This document shows positions 7,648 through 17,007 of a DNA stretch of 64,000 nucleotides, piece by piece. A program made the translations under genes and the position numbers. The stretch covers positions 3,331,001 to 3,395,000 of the forward strand of contig NZ_CP092418.1 in assembly GCF_023716485.1 (NCBI RefSeq), in the 5' to 3' direction. The notes below the pieces were generated by a model. The model ran no database searches and was not told the DNA's origin. It saw only the letters and a list, made by a program, of their open reading frames with translations. The DNA comes from Microbulbifer variabilis. GTDB lineage: Bacteria > Pseudomonadota > Gammaproteobacteria > Pseudomonadales > Cellvibrionaceae. How positions within the stretch are numbered: position 1 is the first letter of the stretch; the number at the start of each line of letters is the position of its first letter.

Positions 7648-9114
7648 ATGACAAACGATTTCCACACCCTAAAACCCATGCCGGTATTCACTACCAGTAG
7701 TGAATACCGCATCGAAAAAGATTTGCTCGGAGAGCGCGAAGTACCGGCCGATGTCTATTTTGGCATTCAAACCCTGCGCGCCCTGGAAAACTTCCAAATT
7801 ACTGGTATCACCCTCAACCACTTCCCTAACTTGGTCAAAGCGCTGGCCATGGTGAAGAAGGCTGCGGCTCATGCCAACTGCGAACTCGGCTACTTAGAAA
7901 AGAACCTGGAAGCGGCAATTGCCAAAGCCTGCGATGAAATTATTGAAGGCAAGCTGCACGATCAATTCCTGGTGGACATGATTCAAGGCGGTGCCGGCAC
8001 CTCCACCAATATGAACGCCAATGAAGTAATTGCCAATCGCGCGCTGGAATTGCTCGGCCACAATAAGGGTGAATACAAAAACGCTCACCCCAACAACCAT
8101 GTAAACCTATCGCAATCCACCAACGATGTTTACCCCTCCTCCATCAACCTAGCAGTCCTGCTCAGCTACAACGACCTGGTGCAGTCTATGGAGGAGCTGT
8201 GTATCGAATTTGATGGCAAAGCCAAGGAATTTGCACAGGTTATTAAAATGGGCCGCACCCAGCTACAGGATGCAGTACCCATGACCCTGGGGCAGGAGTT
8301 TGCCGCTTTTGCTGCAACCATTCGTGAAGATGTCGCTCGGGTTAAAGAGCTAGTAGCCCTGTTTAAAGAAATCAATATGGGCGGCACCGCAATCGGCACA
8401 GGTATTAATACCGACCCGCAATATCGTCAACTGGTTGTATCGGCACTGTCTGAAATTTCCAGCATCGATTTTGTCTGTGCGGAAAATCTGGTAGAGGCCA
8501 CCTCTGATATGGGTGCCTTCGTCATGTTTTCCGGGGTAATGAAACGTATCGCAGTAAAAATTTCAAAGATCTGCAGCGATCTACGCCTTCTCTCCAGCGG
8601 CCCTCGCGCAGGCCTCAACGAAATCAATCTGCCACCGATGCAGCCTGGCTCCTCCATTATGCCTGGCAAGGTAAATCCAGTAATTCCCGAGGTGGTCAAC
8701 CAGGTAGCCTACCAAGTAATCGGTAACGACCTGACAATCACCTTGGCAGCGGAATCGGGCCAGCTGCAGTTAAATGTCATGGAACCAGTTATCGCCTTCA
8801 ACTTGCTACAGTCTATGCGCCTAATGACCCAAGCTATGCATACCTTGGCTCAACGCTGTGTCAATGGCATCAGCGCGAATGAAGAGCATTGCCGGCAGTT
8901 GGTAGAAAACAGTATCGGCCTGATCACCGCGGTAAATCCGTTTATCGGCTACGAAAATGCCACTCGTATTGCCCAGCAAGCATTGATGACGGGCGCGAGC
9001 GTCAAGCAGTTGATTTTGGATGAGGGGTTACTAAGTGAGGAGGAGTTAAATGATATTCTCGCTCCAGAGAATATGACTCAGCCACGTAAAGTAGCATTGA
9101 AGAGCCCAACTTAG
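7648..9114 (+). CDS. aspA: Aspartate ammonia-lyase
   Basis: Aspartase deaminates L-aspartate to fumarate and ammonia in the cytoplasm. The 488-residue product shows the fumarase/aspartase superfamily signature GSSIMPGKVNP near residue 333, and the substrate-binding stretches STNDVYPSS and GRTQLQDAVPMTLGQE. The aspartase-type beginning RIEKDLLGEREVPADVYFGIQTLRALENF separates it from class II fumarase, although confusion with a fumarase-like paralogue cannot be fully excluded by eye. The N-terminus is about 20 residues longer than in E. coli AspA. Together with ansA it would turn asparagine into a TCA intermediate plus two ammonia molecules. A bidirectional terminator follows five bases after the stop. 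Confidence 0.94.
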   Translation: MTNDFHTLKPMPVFTTSSEYRIEKDLLGEREVPADVYFGIQTLRALENFQITGITLNHFPNLVKALAMVKKAAAHANCELGYLEKNLEAAIAKACDEIIEGKLHDQFLVDMIQGGAGTSTNMNANEVIANRALELLGHNKGEYKNAHPNNHVNLSQSTNDVYPSSINLAVLLSYNDLVQSMEELCIEFDGKAKEFAQVIKMGRTQLQDAVPMTLGQEFAAFAATIREDVARVKELVALFKEINMGGTAIGTGINTDPQYRQLVVSALSEISSIDFVCAENLVEATSDMGAFVMFSGVMKRIAVKISKICSDLRLLSSGPRAGLNEINLPPMQPGSSIMPGKVNPVIPEVVNQVAYQVIGNDLTITLAAESGQLQLNVMEPVIAFNLLQSMRLMTQAMHTLAQRCVNGISANEEHCRQLVENSIGLITAVNPFIGYENATRIAQQALMTGASVKQLILDEGLLSEEELNDILAPENMTQPRKVALKSPT

Positions 9115-9118
9115 ATAA

Positions 9119-9149
9119 AAAAGCGGCCGCTTTAGAGAGGCCGCTTTCT
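9119..9149. terminator. Bidirectional terminator between aspA and dsbC
   Basis: AAGCGGCC (9121-9128) and GGCCGCTT (9139-9146) form a GC-rich stem flanked by A-runs on the left and T-runs on the right, so it can end transcription from both convergent genes. Confidence 0.85.
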
Positions 9150-9159
9150 TCCGCTGATC

Positions 9160-9912
9160 TTAAATACCCAGCTCTTTAATTAGAGTGGCTGGAGGCAGAT
9201 AACCGGGCACAACCCTGCCATCCTCCATCACAATAGTGGGCGTGCCGCGTACATCGATCACCTCGTTACCCAATTTATATTGGGCGGCAACCGGGTTGTT
9301 ATTGCAGACCTGCAAAGGCACGTTTTCGCGGTTCTTCAATGCGGTGAGCGTTTTATTGGTGTCATCGGCACACCAGGCAGTAGCGAGCTTGCGATAACCC
9401 AGAGATTGCAGGCCGCCGCGCGGGAATGCCAAATATCTTACTTCGATCCCGCGCTTGTTCAGCTCAGGAACATCCTGGTGCAACTTGCGGCAATAGCCAC
9501 AGTCGACATCGGTGAAAACATAGATACGCGCTTTGGTCTCGCCTTTGGGCGAGAAGACGATCATATCGTCGATGCTTTGGGTTTCCATCACCTTGGCCCG
9601 GCGAGTTGCCCGGCGCCCCTCAGAGAGGTTCGCAAAACCTCCGCCAGTCTTAGCCTGGAACAGGTCCCCCAGAATAAAATGGTTGCCATCGGCTGAGACA
9701 AACAGAGTACTGCTACCACCGTCAAGCTCTACTTCGTAGAGCCCCTCGATCGGGGTCTCACGTACTTCACCATAAGTAGGCTTGGGGTTACTTGCCTCAA
9801 GGCGGGCTTTGATTGTCTTCGCAACGTTTGCGTCGACCTCTGCAAGGGCCGCTGGGCCAAGCAGACCGAGCAGCACTCCAGCGAGCGCCAGCGGCTTCTT
9901 GATAAGCATCAT
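9160..9912 (-). CDS. dsbC: Periplasmic disulfide isomerase DsbC
   Basis: DsbC reshuffles wrong disulfide bonds in periplasmic proteins and is kept reduced by DsbD. The 250-residue precursor begins with a cleavable signal peptide (MMLIKKPLALAGVLLGLLGP, cleavage after about ALA at 24). An N-terminal dimerisation region follows, and then the thioredoxin-fold active site FTDVDCGYCRK with cysteines 138 and 141. The two further structural cysteines (AWCADD and QVCNNN) and the cis-proline segment RGTPTIV are present. The gene is convergent with aspA and shares its terminator. Upstream is a gene-poor stretch, not xerD as in many relatives. Confidence 0.96.
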   Translation of the reverse strand: MMLIKKPLALAGVLLGLLGPAALAEVDANVAKTIKARLEASNPKPTYGEVRETPIEGLYEVELDGGSSTLFVSADGNHFILGDLFQAKTGGGFANLSEGRRATRRAKVMETQSIDDMIVFSPKGETKARIYVFTDVDCGYCRKLHQDVPELNKRGIEVRYLAFPRGGLQSLGYRKLATAWCADDTNKTLTALKNRENVPLQVCNNNPVAAQYKLGNEVIDVRGTPTIVMEDGRVVPGYLPPATLIKELGI

Positions 9913-10210
9913 TACCGATTGCTCCTTAAATTCTCAATGAGGTTCGACTCAAACGTCGGCCTTCAGTTCCAGCCAGTATGGCAGCTATATGCCATTTCAG
10001 ATCCACATGGCGCGTTTTAACATATTCAGGCACTGTACACTACGTACAAACTCCCAAGTTGTGCGCTGATCTAAAGGATACAGGGGTAGATAGCGTAACT
10101 GTCGGGGACAAGGGGAGAAACGTGAGGCCAGAAGTTCAAATGCACTTCCATGAGCGATTCAGCCTTTCGGGCTTGGCACATGACTGGCCATAAAGGGAAG
10201 ACTACGGATA
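9913..10210. other. Gene-poor stretch upstream of dsbC
   Basis: About 300 bases between dsbC and the rplS terminator. It must hold the dsbC promoter, but I see no convincing -35/-10 pair. A 71-codon plus-strand frame (9978-10193) lacks a ribosome site and any recognisable protein features, so it is not called. Confidence 0.5.
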
Positions 10211-10211
10211 C

Positions 10212-10240
10212 AAAAAAGCCGGAGAATAACCCCGGCTTTT
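10212..10240 (-). terminator. Terminator of the rpsP-rimM-trmD-rplS operon
   Basis: CCGGCTTTT (10232-10240) and AAAAGCCGG (10214-10222) form a strong stem. On the minus strand it is followed by a run of T (10217-10212), 23 bases after the rplS stop. Confidence 0.9.
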
Positions 10241-10262
10241 CTGCGAGCTGTATGAGAGGTGC

Positions 10263-10613
10263 TTAGTTAAGCTTCTCTTTAATACGTGCGGCTTTACCAG
10301 TCAGGCTGCGCAGGTAGTAGAGTTTAGCCTGGCGTACGTCACCACGACGCTTAACCTTGATGCTGTCAACCAGCGGGCTGTGAGTCTGGAAAGTACGCTC
10401 AACACCAACACCGTGGGAGATTTTACGCACGGTAAAGGAGGAGTTCAGGCCGCGGTTGCGCTTGCCGATTACCACACCTTCGAACGCCTGCAGACGCTCG
10501 CGGTTACCTTCTTTTACTTTCACTTGAACGATTACAGTGTCGCCCGGCGCGAAGGGAGGTACTTCGCTCTTCAGCTGTTCCTGCTCCAGCTGCTGGATAA
10601 TTTTGTTAGTCAT
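10263..10613 (-). CDS. rplS: 50S ribosomal protein L19
   Basis: L19 sits at the interface between the 30S and 50S subunits. The 116-residue protein is full length (E. coli 115) and shows the family stretch [20 protein letters not shown] followed by GVGVERTF, ending with the basic tail [20 protein letters not shown]. It is the last gene of the conserved rpsP-rimM-trmD-rplS operon; 80 bases separate it from trmD, and a strong terminator follows. Confidence 0.99.
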   Translation of the reverse strand: MTNKIIQQLEQEQLKSEVPPFAPGDTVIVQVKVKEGNRERLQAFEGVVIGKRNRGLNSSFTVRKISHGVGVERTFQTHSPLVDSIKVKRRGDVRQAKLYYLRSLTGKAARIKEKLN

Positions 10614-10693
10614 TTGGATTTGCTCCCAAATAGAGTTTATGTAGCTTCTCAGCTAGTTCACCGAACTACTCCCGCCTCCCGGCGAATCCGGCA

Positions 10694-11458
10694 TCAAGTT
10701 TTATCGGATTTCCGCTCCTGTTGAATTTCTTCCAACAGTTGCTTCTGCTCCTTGTTCAGCTCCAGCCCATCCAAAAGGTCGGGTCGACGCTGCTGTGTGC
10801 GCGCCAGTGCCTGCTTCAGGCGCCAGCGGCGTATTCTTTCGTGATTGCCCGAGAGCAACACTTCCGGTACCGCCACACCCCGGTACTGTTCAGGCCGGGT
10901 ATAGTGGGGACAGTCGAGCAGACCCGAGGAGAATGAATCCTCAACCGCCGACTGGTCGTGCCCTAGCGCGCCGGGAATCAGGCGTGTAATGGTGTCCACC
11001 AACACCATAGCGGCCAGTTCACCGCCACTTAGGACATAGTCACCAATGGACCACTCTTCGTCGATCATTGATTCGACGATACGCTCATCTACCCCTTCGT
11101 AACGCCCGGCCAGCAAAACCAGATTGCCAGCGCCAGAGAGGTTTTCGACCCCGCGCTGATCCAGTTGCTGTCCCTGCGGAGACAGGTAGATAGTGCGCAC
11201 AGCTTCGCCCTCTTCCCCAGCCCAGGCGCGCGCGGCCTGCAGGGACTGATAAAGGGGTTCAGCCATCATCACCATTCCGGGACCACCGCCATAAGGGCGA
11301 TCATCCACAGTGCGATGCTTGTCACTGGTGAAATCCCGAGGGTTCCAGCAGCGTACTTCCAACAGGCCATCTTTGACGGCCCGACCGCTGACACCATACT
11401 CGGTCAATGCAGCAAACATCTCCGGAAAAATGCTTACCAGAGCGATTTTTTTAGTCAT
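10694..11458 (-). CDS. trmD: tRNA (guanine37-N1)-methyltransferase TrmD
   Basis: TrmD methylates G37 next to the anticodon using S-adenosylmethionine, which prevents +1 frameshifting. At 254 residues it is of normal length. The SPOUT knot region is visible: [11 protein letters not shown] around residues 55-65, [15 protein letters not shown] around 113-127, and [15 protein letters not shown]. The gene lies 11 bases after rimM, consistent with co-transcription and possible translational coupling in the ribosomal-protein/tRNA-modification operon. Confidence 0.98.
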   Translation of the reverse strand: MTKKIALVSIFPEMFAALTEYGVSGRAVKDGLLEVRCWNPRDFTSDKHRTVDDRPYGGGPGMVMMAEPLYQSLQAARAWAGEEGEAVRTIYLSPQGQQLDQRGVENLSGAGNLVLLAGRYEGVDERIVESMIDEEWSIGDYVLSGGELAAMVLVDTITRLIPGALGHDQSAVEDSFSSGLLDCPHYTRPEQYRGVAVPEVLLSGNHERIRRWRLKQALARTQQRRPDLLDGLELNKEQKQLLEEIQQERKSDKT

Positions 11459-11469
11459 CGCTCAGCGCC

Positions 11470-12030
11470 TTAAAAAGCTGGGTCCCAGTCGACGGTTATT
11501 ACACCGGCTTCCAGGTCAATATTGGTTATAAACTGATCCGGCAGATAGGGAATCAAGCGCTCGCGCTTATCCGCTCCACCGCGCACCACCATTACATCGT
11601 TGGCGCCAGTTTCCATCATGCGAGCGACGACACCAAAGTCGTGATCTTCGCCATCGAAATGGCTGACAACCTTTAATCCCTCGAGCTGGTGCCAGTAATA
11701 CTCACCTCGCTCAAGCTCAGGCATCAGTTCACGAGCTACAGCTATATCGCGCTGGCAAAGTCGAGCCGCCAAATCGCGGTCATCAATGCCTTTCACATGT
11801 ACTATTAAGCCCTTACCGTGACGCTTACCAGCGTCAATTTCGAGAGCTTCCCAACCTTTCGGCCCCTGCAAGCGCCAATTAGGGAACTGCAGGATGTTGT
11901 CCATCGGCTCGGTATAGGAGTGAACCTTGACCCAGCCGCGCACACCATAAACGGTAGTAACGCGCCCAACCGTGACCAACTCTTCGGAAGGTTTTCCGTT
12001 ATCTGTCACAGGAGCACCACTTACGCGCAA
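11470..12030 (-). CDS. rimM: 16S rRNA processing protein RimM
   Basis: RimM binds ribosomal protein S19 and assists maturation of the 30S head. The N-terminal RimM domain reads VTVGRVTTVYGVRGWVKV and the C-terminal PRC-barrel includes YYWHQLEGLKV and the terminal LIPYLPDQFITNIDLE. The longest reading starts with a TTG at 12030, overlapping the rpsP stop region (186 residues); an internal GTG at 12009 would give a 179-residue product closer to other RimM proteins. I cannot decide between them from the weak ribosome sites. Confidence 0.96.
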   Translation of the reverse strand: MRVSGAPVTDNGKPSEELVTVGRVTTVYGVRGWVKVHSYTEPMDNILQFPNWRLQGPKGWEALEIDAGKRHGKGLIVHVKGIDDRDLAARLCQRDIAVARELMPELERGEYYWHQLEGLKVVSHFDGEDHDFGVVARMMETGANDVMVVRGGADKRERLIPYLPDQFITNIDLEAGVITVDWDPAF

Positions 12031-12031
12031 A

Positions 12032-12271
12032 TTAAGCAGATTCTTTCAGCAGCTTGCTGACGCGATCAGAAACCTGAGCGCCGTGACCCAGCCAGTAGTC
12101 AACACGCTCACGATCAATGCGCAGACGCTCTTCCTGGCCACGGGCAACCGGGTTGAAGAAGCCAACACGCTCAATGAATCGACCGTCGCGAGACTTGCGG
12201 CTGTCGGTTACGGTCAGGTGATAGAACGGGCGTTTTTTAGCACCGCCACGAGCCAAACGAATGGTTACCAT
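12032..12271 (-). CDS. rpsP: 30S ribosomal protein S16
   Basis: S16 is an early-binding protein of the 30S body. The 79-residue product starts [19 protein letters not shown], the standard S16 N-terminus, and includes the conserved [12 protein letters not shown]. It is the first gene of the rpsP-rimM-trmD-rplS operon and lies almost end to end with rimM. A leader hairpin and a good promoter are found upstream. Confidence 0.99.
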   Translation of the reverse strand: MVTIRLARGGAKKRPFYHLTVTDSRKSRDGRFIERVGFFNPVARGQEERLRIDRERVDYWLGHGAQVSDRVSKLLKESA

Positions 12272-12298
12272 GTAACTTTCCTGTATTTTTTAACACTT

Positions 12299-12321
12299 GG
12301 CGACAGCAATAAGCTGTCACC
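12299..12321 (-). promoter_or_regulatory. rpsP leader hairpin
   Basis: GGCGACAGC (12299-12307) and GCTGTCACC (12313-12321) form a 9-bp stem with one G-U pair and a 5-base loop. Read on the minus strand it is followed after a few bases by AAAAAA rather than T. It is therefore a leader structure more than a terminator, about 28 bases before rpsP. Confidence 0.5.
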
Positions 12322-12363
12322 CAAACATCTCTGCCGGCAGCTCACCCGGCTGAAAGGCGGCGT

Positions 12364-12392
12364 ATTCTAATGTACCGCCAGAGATTTGTATA
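12364..12392 (-). promoter_or_regulatory. Promoter of the rpsP operon
   Basis: On the minus strand TATACA (12392-12387) is followed after exactly 17 bases by TAGAAT (12369-12364). The bases after the -10 are ACGCCGCC, a GC-rich discriminator of the kind seen at stringently controlled ribosomal promoters. It lies about 95 bases before rpsP. Confidence 0.6.
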
Positions 12393-12426
12393 GCGATTCC
12401 TAGGGCCGCCAGAGCCCCGTAAACCC

Positions 12427-13845
12427 TTACTTTTTCTTGAATCCGGGAGGCAGGCCACCGGGCATACCGCCCATTCCGCCGAGACCTCCGGGCAGACCAC
12501 CACCCCCGGTCATTCCACCGAGGCCGCGCATCATCTTGCCCATGCCGCCGCCTTTGAGCTTCTTCATCATCTTGCCCATCTGCTTGTGCTGCTTGAGCAG
12601 GCGATTCAAGTCTTGTAGCTGGGTGCCGGAACCGGCGACGATACGGCGTTTGCGCGAACCGTTAAGAAGGTCAGGATTGCGGCGTTCGGCCGGCGTCATG
12701 GAGGAGATTAATGCGTCCATACGCTTAAATTCTTTACCCATGTCGGCCTGTTGTGCGGCCTGCGCCACACCACCCATGCCGGGCATTTTCTCCAACAGGG
12801 AGCCAAAGCCACCCATGTTTTGCATTTGCTGCAACTGGTCGCGCAAGTCTTCCAGGTCAAAGCCTTTACCTTTCTGGACCTTCTTAACCAGCTTTTCGGC
12901 TTTCTCTTTATCGATCTTCTGCTCTGCTTCTTCAATCAGAGACAGAATGTCGCCCATACCCAGGATACGGGAGGCGATACGGTCCGGGTGGAAGGTTTCC
13001 AGGGCGTCGGTCTTTTCACCAACACCGATAAACTTGATCGGCTTGCCAGTAACATGGCGTACAGAGAGTGCCGCACCACCGCGTGCATCACCATCTGCCT
13101 TAGTCAGAATAACCCCAGTCAGTGGCAGGGCCTCATTGAAGGCGCTGGCGGTATTTACCGCATCCTGACCAATCATTGCGTCGATAACAAACAGGGTTTC
13201 TGCGGGATCCAACTCACTGTGCAGCTCGCGGATTTCATCCATCAGCTGACTGTCAATATGCAGGCGACCCGCGGTATCGACAATCAGTACATCGGCAAAT
13301 TGCTTGCGAGCCGCATCCACTGCACCCTTGGCAATATCCAGGGGCTTCTGATCAGGAGTTGAAGCATGGAACAGCGCGCCCACTTCACCTGCCAGAGTTT
13401 CCAGCTGCTTGATGGCTGCGGGGCGATACACGTCCGCACTCACCACCATAACTTTCTTCTTTTCCCGCTCCTGCAGGTATTTAGCTAGCTTGGCAACACT
13501 AGTGGTTTTACCGGCCCCCTGAAGGCCCGCCATCAAAATCACAGCGGGGGGCTGAACTGCAAGGTTGAGCGGCTCTGCAGCAGCACCCATCACCTTAACC
13601 AGCTCATCCTGAACAATCTTGACGAACTGCTGCCCCGGGTTCAGGGCCTTGCTAACCTTCTGCCCAACAGCGGCCGTGCGCACTTGCTGCACAAAGGCCT
13701 TCACGACTGGCAGAGCGACATCCGCCTCAAGCAGCGCTTTGCGTACTTCACGCAGGGTATCGCGGATATTGTCATCGGTCAGACGGGCCTTGCCGGTGAC
13801 TTTTTTTAGGGCCGCCGATAAGCGGTCACTCAGGTTATCGAACAT
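12427..13845 (-). CDS. ffh: Signal recognition particle GTPase Ffh
   Basis: Ffh (SRP54) with 4.5S RNA recognises hydrophobic signals on nascent chains and targets them to FtsY and the Sec translocon. The start is placed at the ATG at 13845 giving MFDNLSDRLSAALKKVTG; the frame is open for 40 codons further upstream but that part does not resemble Ffh. Domains in order are the N helical bundle, the G domain (P-loop GLQGAGKTTS near residue 105, DTAGR, TKADGDARGG), and the methionine-rich M domain from about residue 320. The C-terminal tail is glycine/methionine-rich. At 472 residues it is slightly longer than E. coli Ffh (453). It is divergent from ypjD, as in E. coli. Confidence 0.98.
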   Translation of the reverse strand: MFDNLSDRLSAALKKVTGKARLTDDNIRDTLREVRKALLEADVALPVVKAFVQQVRTAAVGQKVSKALNPGQQFVKIVQDELVKVMGAAAEPLNLAVQPPAVILMAGLQGAGKTTSVAKLAKYLQEREKKKVMVVSADVYRPAAIKQLETLAGEVGALFHASTPDQKPLDIAKGAVDAARKQFADVLIVDTAGRLHIDSQLMDEIRELHSELDPAETLFVIDAMIGQDAVNTASAFNEALPLTGVILTKADGDARGGAALSVRHVTGKPIKFIGVGEKTDALETFHPDRIASRILGMGDILSLIEEAEQKIDKEKAEKLVKKVQKGKGFDLEDLRDQLQQMQNMGGFGSLLEKMPGMGGVAQAAQQADMGKEFKRMDALISSMTPAERRNPDLLNGSRKRRIVAGSGTQLQDLNRLLKQHKQMGKMMKKLKGGGMGKMMRGLGGMTGGGGLPGGLGGMGGMPGGLPPGFKKK

Positions 13846-14049
13846 AAATTCGTCTCGATTTCTCCGATTGCGGACAGGACCCCGGTGCGGAGGGCCGCGA
13901 AATTTTTTGGGGAGTATCTCCAACTCCCACTCTGAGGCGCGGCAGTATAGCTCAGGTCCCGTCACAGCCGAAATATCACCAGATCTTCCCTGTTAAAGCG
14001 TGCTGTGACACACTCCTCCTCCACTGCTTAGAAGATACGGATCTAACCA

Positions 14050-14850
14050 ATGGCGGCATTCGCCCACTGGACGGCCATCGCGCTATATATAGCTACCACC
14101 ATTGTCGCGGCCAGGGCCCTTGCCCGCGCCCAACAGCCCGATCGTAAACTGCTCCTGGGCCTGCTCGCCGGAGCCCTGGCCACCCACGCAATATCCCTTG
14201 CGCAGACACTGTTTTCCTCAGCGGGCTATCGCTTTGATCTGTTAGCAATGCTGTCATTAATCACCTGGGTGGTGAACTTATTGCTGCTTATCCTAGCGGT
14301 GAATCGACCACTAACCCTGTTAATACTGATTTTTGCCCCGTTAGGAGCACTCACCGAACTGACCGCGTCCCACACCTGGGGAGGCGTTACACCACACCAA
14401 CAGTTATCTTCTGGGATTGCCATACACGCGCTGCTATCAATCTCCGCCTACTCCCTACTTACTCTTGCAACCCTACAGGCCATCTACCTTTATTATCTGA
14501 ACCAGCAGCTACACAACCATCGGCCAGTGGGTGCCATGCGCCTGCTCCCCCCCCTACAAAGCATGGAGTCATTACTCTTTGGGTTAATCGCTTTCGGCCA
14601 ATTACTGTTAACTGCCTCCCTGATTACCGGATTTATCTTTGTGGGCAACCTTTTTGAGCAGGGCCCCCTACACAAGACAGTGCTCTCTCTGCTCGCCTGG
14701 GTGCTTTACAGCATTCTTCTTTGGGGGCATTGGCAGTGGGGTTGGCGCGGTAACACAGCCGTGCGCTGGACTCTGTGTGCCTTTGCTGCACTAATGCTGG
14801 CCTACTTTGGTAGTAAGTTGGTTATTGAGGTTATCCTTCAGCGCGGCTAA
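14050..14850 (+). CDS. ypjD: CcsA/YpjD-type inner-membrane protein
   Basis: This 266-residue integral membrane protein has about eight hydrophobic segments. It contains the cytochrome c assembly (CcsA/HemX-like) region with a conserved histidine (GIAIHALLSISAYSLLTLA, around residues 121-139). E. coli YpjD, encoded between ffh and yfjD/corB in the same order and orientation, is the positional match. A role in haem or metal handling is suggested by the family but not demonstrated by the sequence. The ATG at 14050 gives a short hydrophilic start before the first helix. Confidence 0.88.
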   Translation: MAAFAHWTAIALYIATTIVAARALARAQQPDRKLLLGLLAGALATHAISLAQTLFSSAGYRFDLLAMLSLITWVVNLLLLILAVNRPLTLLILIFAPLGALTELTASHTWGGVTPHQQLSSGIAIHALLSISAYSLLTLATLQAIYLYYLNQQLHNHRPVGAMRLLPPLQSMESLLFGLIAFGQLLLTASLITGFIFVGNLFEQGPLHKTVLSLLAWVLYSILLWGHWQWGWRGNTAVRWTLCAFAALMLAYFGSKLVIEVILQRG

Positions 14851-15069
14851 AAATACTAAAGAGGAGCCGTTTAAAGGCGATTATAAGCAAACGGCACTGA
14901 CATTCGCTCGCAGGTGCCATTTTCAGGCAGGAGACCGAACACCCCTTGATCTCCTCAACCGCCCCTATAGCCTTTACCGGGTTTATTTTGGGTTATAAGT
15001 GACCGGATAACTTGCGGAGGTGGCCGTTCTGTTTCAATATCTCCGCTCAGAAATAAAAAGAGTTCTCCC

Positions 15070-16344
15070 TTGAACGAGATGCCCCCGGGCCTGCTGTTTA
15101 GCCTGCTTGCCCTGCTGATTGTGATATCGGCTTTCTTTTCCAGCTCCGAAACCAGCATGATGGCGCTGAACCGCTACCGCCTGCGCCACCAGGCCAAGAG
15201 CGGCCACCGCGGCGCCAAGCGGGCCATGGAACTGCTTGCCCGGCCGGACAAGCTGATCGGCGTTATCCTGATTGGCAATAATCTGGTCAATATCCTGGCC
15301 TCAGTGATTGCCGGTGCTGTCTTTACTCAACTGTACGGCGATGCCGGCCTCTTCTACGCCACCGGCGCTCTCACTATCGTTATTCTTATTTTTGCGGAAG
15401 TCACCCCAAAAACCATTGCCGCTCTTCACCCGGAGAGAGTGGCATTTCCTGCATCGCTAGTTTTACGCCCACTACAATGGCTTCTGACACCGTTTGTATT
15501 ACTCGTCGGCAGCATATCCAATGGACTTGCGCGCCTGGTAGGCGTTGAAGCAACTGCTGGCAACGAGGCAGAACACCTAGCACCCGAGGAACTTAGAACA
15601 GTGGTGTTCGAATCTGGCGCCCTGCTTCCCAGCAAGCACAAAGGCATGCTTCTCAATGTGCTGGACCTGGACCAGGCCACAGTGGAAGACATTATGATCC
15701 CACGCAACGAGGTCATGGGAATCGACCTGGAAAACAGCGCCGATCAGATTCTCCAACAACTGGCAGAGAGTACTTACACCCGCCTGCCGGTATACCGGGG
15801 AGATATCAATCAGGTAGTGGGTATTTTGCACCTGCGTCGCGCCGCACAAATACTGCGAGACGGCCCAGACAAGCTCACAGCTGAACGCCTCAAGTCCTTT
15901 ACCGGTGAACCTTACTTTGTTCCCGAGGCCACCCCACTACCCACCCTGCTAATGAACTTCCAGAAAACCAAGCGCCGCATGGGCTTGGTTGTGGATGAAT
16001 ACGGGGAGGTGATGGGGATCGTAACTTTAGAAGATCTACTGGAGGAAATTGTCGGCGACTTCACCGCGAGCCCAGTTCCCAGCGACGATGAGGAAATTGT
16101 CGCCATGGAAGGCGGCTGGTATATGATCGAGGGTGGAACCTCTATCCGGGATATCAACCGCACGCTAAATTGGGACCTAACCACCGACGGACCAAAGACC
16201 TTCAACGGTCTCCTTATGGAGCATCTTGAAAGCATCCCAGATGGCAATATCAGCTTATTCATCCTCAATAATTACCAAGTGGAAATTGAAGAGGTGTCCG
16301 ACAAAATGATTATCAGAGCCAGGATCAAAAAAATTGAGCGCTAG
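15070..16344 (+). CDS. corB: CNNM/CorB (HlyC/CorC) family inner-membrane transporter-like protein
   Basis: The order of domains is an N-terminal DUF21/CNNM membrane domain with about three helices (LLALLIVISAFFSSSETSMM and IGVILIGNNLVNILASVIAG), then a CBS-domain pair (ATVEDIMIPRNEV to VDEYGEVMGIVTLEDLLEEI), then a CorC/HlyC C-terminal domain. E. coli YfjD/CorB, next to ypjD, is the match, and the family is linked to magnesium and cobalt transport. At 424 residues it is normal. The start is a TTG at 15070 with AGAG seven bases before it; an ATG nine bases further on is an alternative. The 219 bases upstream show only a weak GGAGA/TCTCC inverted pair. Confidence 0.93.
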   Translation: MNEMPPGLLFSLLALLIVISAFFSSSETSMMALNRYRLRHQAKSGHRGAKRAMELLARPDKLIGVILIGNNLVNILASVIAGAVFTQLYGDAGLFYATGALTIVILIFAEVTPKTIAALHPERVAFPASLVLRPLQWLLTPFVLLVGSISNGLARLVGVEATAGNEAEHLAPEELRTVVFESGALLPSKHKGMLLNVLDLDQATVEDIMIPRNEVMGIDLENSADQILQQLAESTYTRLPVYRGDINQVVGILHLRRAAQILRDGPDKLTAERLKSFTGEPYFVPEATPLPTLLMNFQKTKRRMGLVVDEYGEVMGIVTLEDLLEEIVGDFTASPVPSDDEEIVAMEGGWYMIEGGTSIRDINRTLNWDLTTDGPKTFNGLLMEHLESIPDGNISLFILNNYQVEIEEVSDKMIIRARIKKIER

Positions 16345-16373
16345 TCAAGCGCTCTACAACCTTAAGCTTAAGC

Positions 16374-16991
16374 TTAAGCAATATCCTCTAAGAGTTTCCT
16401 TACCGGGGCAAAACTCACCCGGTGCAGTGGGCTGGGACCCAATTCTTCCAGGGCCTGCACATGAGCTTTAGTGGGATAACCTTTGTGGCCGGCCAGCCCA
16501 TAACCTGGATAGCGTGCATCCAACTCCAGCATCTCTCGATCACGGGTCACTTTGGCCAAAATTGAGGCCGCAGCAATGGCGGCAACGCGACCATCCCCCT
16601 TAATCACAGTATCGCAGGGATAAGACCAGTCCGGTCTTTTATTACCATCTACTAACACAAACTCAGGCTGTAGTGGCAACTGCTCCACTGCACGGCGCAT
16701 TGCCAATAAACTCGCCTGCAGAATATTGATCTGATCAATTTCTTCGACGGTTGCACGGGCAATAGAAAAACTCAGTGCACGCTCACAAATTTCCTCAAAG
16801 AGCGACTCTCGTTTTTTCTCACTAAGTTTTTTGGAGTCAGCCAGCCCCAAAATGGGCTCTGCTGGATCGAGAATTACTGCAGCCGCCACTACATCTCCAG
16901 CCAATGGGCCGCGGCCAACCTCATCGACTCCAGCGAGAAGATCGCCTTTATAAGGACAGATGTACGGAGGTAATTCTTTTTTAACACTCAT
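16374..16991 (-). CDS. rnhB: Ribonuclease HII
   Basis: RNase HII cuts the RNA strand of RNA/DNA hybrids and starts removal of single ribonucleotides from DNA. The 205-residue protein shows the metal-binding start [20 protein letters not shown] (the D-E pair at about residues 18-19), the [11 protein letters not shown] block, VDGNKRP, and the catalytic [21 protein letters not shown]. It is the last gene of the envelope operon and follows lpxB by 17 bases. In many relatives dnaE comes next; here the convergent corB follows instead. Confidence 0.98.
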   Translation of the reverse strand: MSVKKELPPYICPYKGDLLAGVDEVGRGPLAGDVVAAAVILDPAEPILGLADSKKLSEKKRESLFEEICERALSFSIARATVEEIDQINILQASLLAMRRAVEQLPLQPEFVLVDGNKRPDWSYPCDTVIKGDGRVAAIAAASILAKVTRDREMLELDARYPGYGLAGHKGYPTKAHVQALEELGPSPLHRVSFAPVRKLLEDIA

Positions 16992-17007
16992 GGTTTATAA
17001 AACCCGA

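Noticed and set aside
9978..10193. 71-codon frame upstream of dsbC
   Set aside because: No ribosome site, no hydrophobic or domain pattern, and it ends in the approach to the rplS terminator.
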